Shown piece after piece: positions 15,359 through 20,568 of a DNA stretch of 20,568 nucleotides; positions within the stretch are counted from its first letter, which is position 1, and every line of letters starts with the position of its first letter. Made by a program: the position numbers and the translations under genes. Below the pieces are notes generated by a model. That model ran no database searches. It saw nothing but the letters and a program-made list of their open reading frames with translations, and had not been told where the DNA came from. Source of the stretch: an uncultured Lachnospiraceae bacterium (GTDB lineage Bacteria > Bacillota > Clostridia > Lachnospirales > Lachnospiraceae). Where the stretch lies: positions 1-20,568 of the forward strand of contig CAJUBR010000050.1 in the NCBI GenBank assembly GCA_910584695.1, in the 5' to 3' direction.

Positions 15359-15571
15359 TCACAGGTGATTGCGAAACTCCCTACTTTCAAAAGCATAGTT
15401 GTGCCAAACAAACAACTTCACAAACAGGGTACTTTAGAGCCGTCAGTACTTAGGTGCCGTGTTTTGGCACCTAAGTACTGTTACGAGCGACAAGTAGTGC
15501 AAACGTGCCCTATGTTGAATTGTTTATTTTACACAACGTGCGGTTTCAAAAACAGAGTTTTGCAAACGCCT
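15359..15571. mobile_element. MITE-like foldback element, about 213 bp
   Basis: The two halves are imperfect inverted copies of each other. At the centre CAGTACTTAGGTGCC (15444-15458) and GGCACCTAAGTACTG (15466-15480) form a perfect 15-bp stem with loop GTGTTTT. Outside it, GATTGCGAAACTC on the left matches GTTTGCAAAACTC on the right (reverse complement), and GTTGTG, AAACAAACAA and AGGG-AC blocks recur in the same order. The ends are AGGTG.../...CGCCT. An 11-bp direct repeat, ATAAAACCAAA, flanks it at 15348-15358 and 15572-15582. No transposase is encoded. It sits between the DUF6062 promoter and start codon. Confidence 0.65.
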
Positions 15572-15604
15572 ATAAAACCAAACCCAAATATAAGGAGAGT
15601 TTCC

Positions 15605-16369
15605 ATGAAAGAACAACTTTATACCATTCCGGTAACAGATGCTTTTGAATCCGATTGCGAATGCCCATTATGTAAAATGAAAAAAGACCTGGAACAAAAC
15701 GCAATTGAATATACGTTAGGTCCTAGTTATATGGAAGATGATAACCGTGCTCTTACGGATGAAATGGGATTTTGTGAAAAACATATAGAATATCTGTATC
15801 AGGAAAAAAACCGTCTCGGACTAGCACTCATATTAAGCACTCATATGGCTAAGATAACAAAAGACTTAAAAAAGATGTCGGAAAATACCATACCGTCAGG
15901 AAAATCTTTACTACGTAAAAAAACAGATTCTTCTTCGCTTGGCAGCTATGTAGATAAGCTACACCATAACTGTTTCATCTGCAGCCGGATCAACCGGACT
16001 TTTGACCGCTATCTTGATACCCTTTTTCATCTCTACAAAAAAGACCGTTCTTTTTCCCAGAAAATAACAAGTTCAAAAGGGTTTTGCACTTATCATTATG
16101 CGTTACTATTTGACCTTGCACCGGATCATCTTTCAAAAGAGGAAACAAAAGCCTTCATTTCCGATATTAATTCTGTATATTTTAGCAATATGGAACGTAT
16201 GCAGAAGGATATTGAATGGTTTATCAATAAATTTGATTACCGGTATCAGAATGAACCGTGGAAAAATTCAAAAGATGCCCTGCCGCGGACAATCCTAAAA
16301 ACACACAGCAGTATTACTTCTGATATGGAGGAATCCAAATCCTATCCTAAAGCAGAGCAGCAGACTTGA
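15605..16369 (+). CDS. DUF6062-like protein with duplicated CxxC...CxxH motif
   Basis: 254 aa, soluble, no signal peptide. Two similar cysteine modules are visible: Cys20-x2-Cys23 (CPLC), 33 residues, Cys57-x2-His60 (GFCEKH); and Cys123-x2-Cys126 (CFIC), 34 residues, Cys161-x2-His164 (GFCTYH). The near-equal spacing suggests an internal duplication, each half able to bind a metal such as zinc. This resembles the clostridial DUF6062 group as I remember it; its function is unknown. The tail after about 215 is polar and probably disordered. AAGGAG is 7 nt before the ATG at 15605. The frame stays open upstream through the foldback element, but that extension is not credible. It converges on the permuted NlpC/P60-like gene. 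Confidence 0.82.
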   Translation: MKEQLYTIPVTDAFESDCECPLCKMKKDLEQNAIEYTLGPSYMEDDNRALTDEMGFCEKHIEYLYQEKNRLGLALILSTHMAKITKDLKKMSENTIPSGKSLLRKKTDSSSLGSYVDKLHHNCFICSRINRTFDRYLDTLFHLYKKDRSFSQKITSSKGFCTYHYALLFDLAPDHLSKEETKAFISDINSVYFSNMERMQKDIEWFINKFDYRYQNEPWKNSKDALPRTILKTHSSITSDMEESKSYPKAEQQT

Positions 16370-16399
16370 CTTTCCTTAAAAACAGAGCAACGAATGGGG

Positions 16400-16514
16400 A
16401 TGCGGTCTATACTCTACTGAGGTCCATGCCAAACGAGTACCATCGATGCCCGACATCCCTTATGGCAGTCGCCAAATGTCTGCAAGCAGCCACTTGGCTC
16501 GTTGCTCGCGGAAA
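16400..16514. repeat. Dispersed intergenic repeat, copy B
   Basis: The 145-bp gap between two convergent genes holds a relative of copy A. The shared core reads GGCA-TCG-CAAATG ... CTTG-CTC-TTGCTCGCGG in both. Here the stem is GCCAAATG (16471-16478) with CACTTGGC (16491-16498) enclosing CTGC-AA-GCAG. The left end (16400-16414) matches copy C. No clear U-run terminator is visible for either flanking gene. Confidence 0.55.
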
Positions 16515-17138
16515 TCAGATTGCCTTTGCATATTCTTCTTCTAGATAATCTTCGTCCTTATCATACTGTTTTCTTAAAAACCGCCTGTATTCAGATAACT
16601 TTCCTTTATAAATCCTGTTATCCTTCAACTGAATATGAAAATCATAAGGTTTGATCAATCCGCTTTCCTTTGAAAACAGATGGATTCCGCTTTTATAAAA
16701 TATATAGGAAACAAATTGTGAACAAAAGAAATGTTTTCCGTCTACCACATTTTTCCCAAACATCACTCCGAACAACCCCGTATAATTATATTTGTACGTT
16801 TCCCTATTTTTAATGAAGATATTTATTTCCTGTTTTATGATCTGATACTGTTCTTCTGTCACAGGAACTTCATATACACTGCAATACACATTTTTATCCA
16901 GTCCAAAAATCCCAGTTTCAATATCTTCATCAATAAAACCACAGTCAAAAGGATTATGTACATGTTTTCTTGCAAAACTGTACAACTGCTTTAACTCAAT
17001 ATCCAATGCAACGGATGTATGAGAATATGGCTCACCCGTAAATAGTCTGATCAATTTTGCCGGCAGAGTATGAGTCCTGCTTAATAGTACGTATATTTTT
17101 CTCTGACTGTTCTCTGTATTCTTTAATTCCGTAAACAT
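16515..17138 (-). CDS. Permuted NlpC/P60-like (YiiX/YebB-type) cysteine hydrolase-like protein
   Basis: 207 aa, no signal peptide. The order of candidate catalytic residues is that of circularly permuted papain-like proteins: an N-terminal His (His40 in GEPYSHTSVALD) and a C-terminal Cys (Cys139 in KHFFCSQFVSYIFYKSG). Such proteins act as amidases or thioesterases on varied substrates; lack of an export signal argues against cell-wall work here. The fold is inferred from these two motifs only. A GTG at 17147 is rejected for the ATG at 17138, which has AGGGGTG 6 nt upstream. It starts 15 bp after the DUF2225 stop and is the last gene of the glnS cluster. Confidence 0.7.
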   Translation of the reverse strand: MFTELKNTENSQRKIYVLLSRTHTLPAKLIRLFTGEPYSHTSVALDIELKQLYSFARKHVHNPFDCGFIDEDIETGIFGLDKNVYCSVYEVPVTEEQYQIIKQEINIFIKNRETYKYNYTGLFGVMFGKNVVDGKHFFCSQFVSYIFYKSGIHLFSKESGLIKPYDFHIQLKDNRIYKGKLSEYRRFLRKQYDKDEDYLEEEYAKAI

Positions 17139-17153
17139 ATGTAACACCCCTAA

Positions 17154-18008
17154 CTACTGTTTTTCTTTCATCGCTACCTGTGCACGGATCTTATCCTTCA
17201 AATCCAACGCTATTTCTTTAATTCTTGATGACACTCCCCTATTTTCCATAATTTTCGAAAGCAATTGTAAAGACTCCCTATACTTTTCTAATCTAAATGC
17301 CAATGCTGCCGTAAGATACATAACCGTAACTTCATCCATTCCGCTCATCGGAAAATCTTCATGGGAAAATGCCAATATATATCCATCATATGCATTCTGA
17401 ATACACTCCATCTCATCCGCATGTAACGTCTCACATTCGGAAGGTGACAGGCTCTCTCTCTCTTTTTCCAGTTTTCCCCGGATTACCCATGCAAGCTTCA
17501 GACAGGTATACGCCTTGCGACTATCCTTTGTGGAACCTACCACATCACACATTAAGACCATTTTGTAACGTATAATTGCCTCATCATAATCAAAAAAATC
17601 TTTGCTTTCGTCTATCCCTTTAAATTTCGGTTCTATCTCAGCCCGAATAGATTTTCGCTGCATTGGTATAATATGATCAAAATATTTTGATAATGCTGCA
17701 TATCCACATTTCGGACAGACAACCGGATCATATTTTAACGGATCTATCTCTTTATATAATGGTCTTAAATCTTCATCATGTCCGTTACTCCGCACCTTTC
17801 CAGCACGTACAGTCAATGTCTTAAACTCATTGTCACAAATCGGGCAGTTATATGTTTTCCGAAATAAATAATCCTCTTCTTTTATTACCTTTTCTTCTTT
17901 CGGAAGCTCTGATATTACATCAGATTCTGCACTGTCCTTTTCCTTAGAATACACCTCTAACTCTGCAGTTTTAAATCCCAATGATTCTAATCCTGAAAAC
18001 AATCCCAT
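17154..18008 (-). CDS. DUF2225 family protein
   Basis: 284 aa, soluble. Two CxxC pairs, Cys55-x2-Cys58 (NCPICDNEF) and Cys98-x2-Cys101 (VCPKCGYAALSKYF), form a probable zinc-binding unit typical of DUF2225. The remainder (about 115-280) is helical with repeated YDEAI.RY / YRESLQLL segments resembling TPR-type repeats. The N-terminal 50 residues are acidic and probably flexible. Function is unknown for the family. AGGAGG lies 9 nt before the ATG, which is 13 bp after the glnS stop, so it is co-transcribed with glnS. Confidence 0.9.
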   Translation of the reverse strand: MGLFSGLESLGFKTAELEVYSKEKDSAESDVISELPKEEKVIKEEDYLFRKTYNCPICDNEFKTLTVRAGKVRSNGHDEDLRPLYKEIDPLKYDPVVCPKCGYAALSKYFDHIIPMQRKSIRAEIEPKFKGIDESKDFFDYDEAIIRYKMVLMCDVVGSTKDSRKAYTCLKLAWVIRGKLEKERESLSPSECETLHADEMECIQNAYDGYILAFSHEDFPMSGMDEVTVMYLTAALAFRLEKYRESLQLLSKIMENRGVSSRIKEIALDLKDKIRAQVAMKEKQ

Positions 18009-18021
18009 AAAACCAATCCTC

Positions 18022-19680
18022 CTATTTTGGTCGATACGAACTCTTTAAAGAAACAATGCGATTAAATACCAATTGTTCCTCTGTAGAATCCTTTGAATCC
18101 GCACAAAAATAACCATGTCTTAAAAATTGAAACCGCTCTCCCTTCGCTGTATCGGAAAATGCAGCTTCCAATTTACAATTTTTCATCTCGATAAAAGAAT
18201 TCGGATTCAGATTCGAATAATCATCCTTTAAAACTTCTTCTTCATCCTGAATCAAATTTTCATAAAGGCGTACTGATGCATCTACTGCAGATGCTGCATC
18301 TACCCAATGAATGGTTCCTTTTACCTTTCTTCCCTCAAAACCGGAACCCGACTTAGTTGCCGGATCATAAGTGCAATGCACCTCTGTCACATTACCGTTT
18401 TCATCTTTGACAAAATCTGTACAGGTCACAAAATAAGCATTCTTTAATCTTACTTCATTTCCAGGAAAAAGGCGGAAATACTTCTTAGGCGGTACCTCCA
18501 TAAAATCCCCTCTCTCAATATAAAGCTCTCTGCTAAAGGAAACCATTCTGGTTCCCAATTCTTCATTTTCCTGATTATTCTCTATTTCCAAGAGTTCCGA
18601 TTCTCCTTCTGGATAATTATCAATCACAAGTTTAATCGGATCGATAACTGCCATCATCCTCTTTGCTTTCATTCTAAGATCTTCCCGGATACAATACTCA
18701 AGCATTGCCATATCCGAAGTTGAATTTGCCTTTGATACACCAGATAGCTCCATAAACATACGGATTGCTTCCGGAGTTACCCCCTTCCTCCGAAGGGCAC
18801 TAATGGATACCAGTCTTGGATCATCCCAGCCATCTACGATCCCATCCTCTACCAGTTTTTTGATATATCGCTTTCCGGTAATAACATTCTGCAGATAAAG
18901 CTTTGCAAACTCAATCTGTTTTGGCGGAAACTCAAATTCCAATTCCTTTACAACCCAGTCATATAAAGGTCTGTGATCTTCAAATTCCAAAGTACAGAGG
19001 GAATGCGTTACCCCCTCTAATGCGTCCTCTATCGGATGGGCAAAATCATACATCGGATAGATACACCATTTATCCCCTGTATTATGATGTGTCATCCTTG
19101 CAATACGGTAAATAACCGGATCTCTCATATTAATATTGGGAGATGCCATATCAATCTTTGCACGAAGCACTTTGGCACCGTCTGCAAACTCCCCATTTTT
19201 CATACGCTCAAACAAATCCAGATTCTCTTCCACACTACGGCTCCGGTAAGGACTGTCCTTTCCCGGCTTTTTTAATGTTCCACGATATTCCCGTATCTCT
19301 TCTGCCGTTAGATCACATACAAATGCTTTTCCCTTCTTTATCAGTCTTACTGCACTTTCATACATTGCATCAAAATAATCAGACGCATAATATATCTTAT
19401 CTCCAAAATCTGCTCCCAGCCATTTTACATCTTCTAAAATGGACTCCACATATTCGGACTTTTCCTTCATAGGATTCGTATCATCAAATCTTAAATTAAA
19501 AGTTCCATTATATTCTTTTGCAATACCTGCATTCAATATAATAGATTTCGCATGTCCGATATGAAGATAACCATTGGGCTCCGGTGGGAATCTCGTAACA
19601 ATTTTCTGATACTTGCCCTCTTCTAAGTCCCTATCAATTATTTGTTCAATAAAATTCTTTGAAATCACTTCGCCTTCCAT
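18022..19680 (-). CDS. glnS: Glutaminyl-tRNA synthetase
   Basis: 552 aa. It charges tRNA-Gln directly with glutamine, a class I synthetase. The HIGH motif is PPEPNGYLHIGHAKSI (HIGH at 40-43); GlnRS-specific LRFDDTNP and MYDFAHPIEDALEGVTHSLCTLEFEDHRPLY segments follow. The KMSKS-equivalent loop reads VITGKR (266-271) where E. coli GlnRS has VMSKR. WDDPRL and SISALRRKG, then the C-terminal beta-barrel anticodon-binding region (about 340-550), complete it. Start is ambiguous: AAGGAG is 5 nt before an in-frame TTG (19686) but 11 nt before the ATG (19680); the difference is two residues. First gene of a three-gene run. Confidence 0.97.
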   Translation of the reverse strand: MEGEVISKNFIEQIIDRDLEEGKYQKIVTRFPPEPNGYLHIGHAKSIILNAGIAKEYNGTFNLRFDDTNPMKEKSEYVESILEDVKWLGADFGDKIYYASDYFDAMYESAVRLIKKGKAFVCDLTAEEIREYRGTLKKPGKDSPYRSRSVEENLDLFERMKNGEFADGAKVLRAKIDMASPNINMRDPVIYRIARMTHHNTGDKWCIYPMYDFAHPIEDALEGVTHSLCTLEFEDHRPLYDWVVKELEFEFPPKQIEFAKLYLQNVITGKRYIKKLVEDGIVDGWDDPRLVSISALRRKGVTPEAIRMFMELSGVSKANSTSDMAMLEYCIREDLRMKAKRMMAVIDPIKLVIDNYPEGESELLEIENNQENEELGTRMVSFSRELYIERGDFMEVPPKKYFRLFPGNEVRLKNAYFVTCTDFVKDENGNVTEVHCTYDPATKSGSGFEGRKVKGTIHWVDAASAVDASVRLYENLIQDEEEVLKDDYSNLNPNSFIEMKNCKLEAAFSDTAKGERFQFLRHGYFCADSKDSTEEQLVFNRIVSLKSSYRPK

Positions 19681-19736
19681 TACCAACTAATCTCCTTTTA
19701 AACTTTTAATTCCCTCAATCTGTTATAACTGCTAAT

Positions 19737-19765
19737 ACTTTATCATACTTAATAGTTTCCGTCAA
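19737..19765 (-). promoter_or_regulatory. Predicted promoter of the glnS cluster
   Basis: Minus strand TTGACG (19765-19760), 17-bp spacer, TAAAGT (19742-19737), about 50 bp before glnS. The short leader has no room for a T-box. Confidence 0.55.
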
Positions 19766-19793
19766 ATCTCCTGTCCATTTTATATATCAATAT

Positions 19794-19822
19794 TTGATTA
19801 TTCTTTGAATTTGTTGTATGAT
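19794..19822 (+). promoter_or_regulatory. Predicted promoter of the membrane-stalk gene
   Basis: TTGATT (19794-19799), 17 bp, TATGAT (19817-19822), giving a leader of about 90 nt. It is divergent from the glnS promoter 28 bp away. Confidence 0.55.
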
Positions 19823-19919
19823 GTAGAAAATCTGCATTGCACCAGCCAACAACGGACCGGGGCAAATGTAAAACCAGAATCTTACAGGAAAGGAAAAAGA
19901 CAACTGTCTTAATAAAAAA

Positions 19920-20558
19920 ATGAAAGAAAAAAACAATCAGGAAGAATTTGATATTGTTGATTTTGATTTAAATGAATATGATGAAGAATTAAAAGAGGAA
20001 GAGGAAAAACTCCGCCAAAGAGAAGAAAAGAAAGCCGCTGCAGCCAAAGAAAAAGCACAGCGTATAAAAGAAAGTAAGAATCACAATTCTAAAAAATCTG
20101 TTCAAAACAAACCCAATACAGACATGTTAAAAACGATCTTAATGATCTTGTTAGTAATCGTGATCGCCTGTCTGTTTTTAGGTTTTATTACATTTATTGT
20201 AAATCATACGGGAGGCGGCTCCAATTCCAAAAAATCCACCACCAAAGTAACTACAGAAAAAGCACCTTCCGACCAACATACCTCCTCATCTCCCTCAAAC
20301 ACTACAGAATCAGGAGATAAGCAGAAAAAAAATCTGGAGGACAATATTGACAATATTACAAACAAAGTAAAAGATGACAATAAAACAACCAAAGCAACGA
20401 CAGAAACAAAGAAAAAGACAACGGAGGCTACTACCGAAGCTCCAAAGACTACAATAGAAGCAACAACGGAAGCTCCAACAGAGGCCACTACCGAAGCTCC
20501 AACGGAGGCCACTACTGAAGATCTACCAAAATCCACGGAAAATATTCCGGCAGAATAA
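19920..20558 (+). CDS. Single-pass membrane protein with charged cytosolic head and Thr/Glu/Pro stalk
   Basis: 212 aa. The head (1-65) is first acidic, then a charged coiled-coil segment (about 22-52, rich in Glu, Lys, Ala). One transmembrane helix follows at about 70-94 (TILMILLVIVIACLFLGF). The outer part is Ser/Thr-rich and ends in EAPTEATT-type repeats (166-200) resembling cell-wall-spanning linkers. No catalytic domain, LPXTG or lysine-type anchor is visible. I do not recognise a family. No Shine-Dalgarno lies at a normal distance; AGGAAAGGA is about 24 nt upstream with a small palindrome between. No in-frame alternative start exists upstream before a TAA. Topology (head inside) is inferred from the charge pattern. 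Confidence 0.75.
   Translation: MKEKNNQEEFDIVDFDLNEYDEELKEEEEKLRQREEKKAAAAKEKAQRIKESKNHNSKKSVQNKPNTDMLKTILMILLVIVIACLFLGFITFIVNHTGGGSNSKKSTTKVTTEKAPSDQHTSSSPSNTTESGDKQKKNLEDNIDNITNKVKDDNKTTKATTETKKKTTEATTEAPKTTIEATTEAPTEATTEAPTEATTEDLPKSTENIPAE
20415..20519 (+). repeat. Coding tandem repeat of the Thr/Glu/Pro stalk
   Basis: Units encoding TEAPTEAT with close DNA identity (GAAGCTCC, GAGGCCACTAC) recur in the gene's 3' end. The period is 24 bp in the best part, so copy number could vary between strains. Confidence 0.6.
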
Positions 20559-20568
20559 AAACATTTGA

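Noticed and set aside
15365..15604. N-terminal extension of the DUF6062 protein starting inside the foldback element
   Set aside because: The frame is open by chance through the element. The ATG at 15605 has a good ribosome site and begins the recognisable protein.
14912..15604. Complete insertion sequence or phage remnant
   Set aside because: No transposase, integrase or phage-like reading frame is present; only a small foldback element and a 39-codon frame.
19687..19740. T-box leader upstream of glnS
   Set aside because: The predicted leader is only about 50 nt and has no T-box sequence or terminator hairpin.
20204..20536. 110-codon minus-strand frame rich in Val, Ala and Ser
   Set aside because: It is the reverse reading of the Thr/Glu/Pro repeats, with no ribosome site or known motif.

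Overview
The window looks like chromosomal DNA from a low-GC Clostridia, most likely a Lachnospiraceae-type gut anaerobe. The pointers are strong AGGAGG ribosome sites, a CIRCE operator at groESL, a FabV/Ter-type enoyl reductase, a DUF6062 protein, a CmpB-type membrane protein and a GlnRS. This placement rests on gene content and style only; no 16S or other marker is present. No CRISPR array, tRNA, rRNA, transposase or phage gene was found.

Layout, left to right. (1) 1-2934, minus strand: a signalling block with an HD-GYP response regulator behind its own promoter, a terminator, a soluble PAS histidine kinase, and a receiver-domain protein cut by the window edge. (2) 3016-5249, minus: fabV and a TIGR01212 radical-SAM gene. 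Their promoter sits just after carB, and the carB terminator hairpin starts at the predicted fabV +1. (3) 5259-9662, minus: carAB (carbamoyl phosphate for pyrimidines and arginine), with a good promoter whose predicted transcript starts AAUUUG. (4) 9689-9828: a hairpin-rich dispersed repeat. (5) 9839-11562: queH (minus), then two plus-strand genes, a 77-aa orphan and a CmpB-type membrane protein. (6) 11567-12746, minus: a secreted FN3-domain protein, meeting the previous gene tail to tail with 4 bp between them. (7) 12819-15162, minus: groES-groEL with promoter, CIRCE, a long leader holding a 39-codon ORF, and a strong terminator. (8) 15321-16369, plus: a DUF6062 protein whose 5' leader contains a 213-bp foldback element resembling a MITE. 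(9) 16400-19765, minus: a glnS - DUF2225 - permuted NlpC/P60-like cluster followed by another repeat copy. (10) 19794-20558, plus: a single-pass membrane protein with a Thr/Glu/Pro-rich stalk.

Most coding content is housekeeping: pyrimidine supply, chaperonin, tRNA charging, queuosine and fatty-acid reduction. The less explained material is intergenic. There are three pieces of one dispersed repeat family, two of which share a hairpin with a compensatory base-pair change; a separate foldback element flanked by an 11-bp direct repeat; a possible UTP-sensitive start site at carAB; and a terminator that overlaps a promoter start. None of these could be tested here by search or folding.
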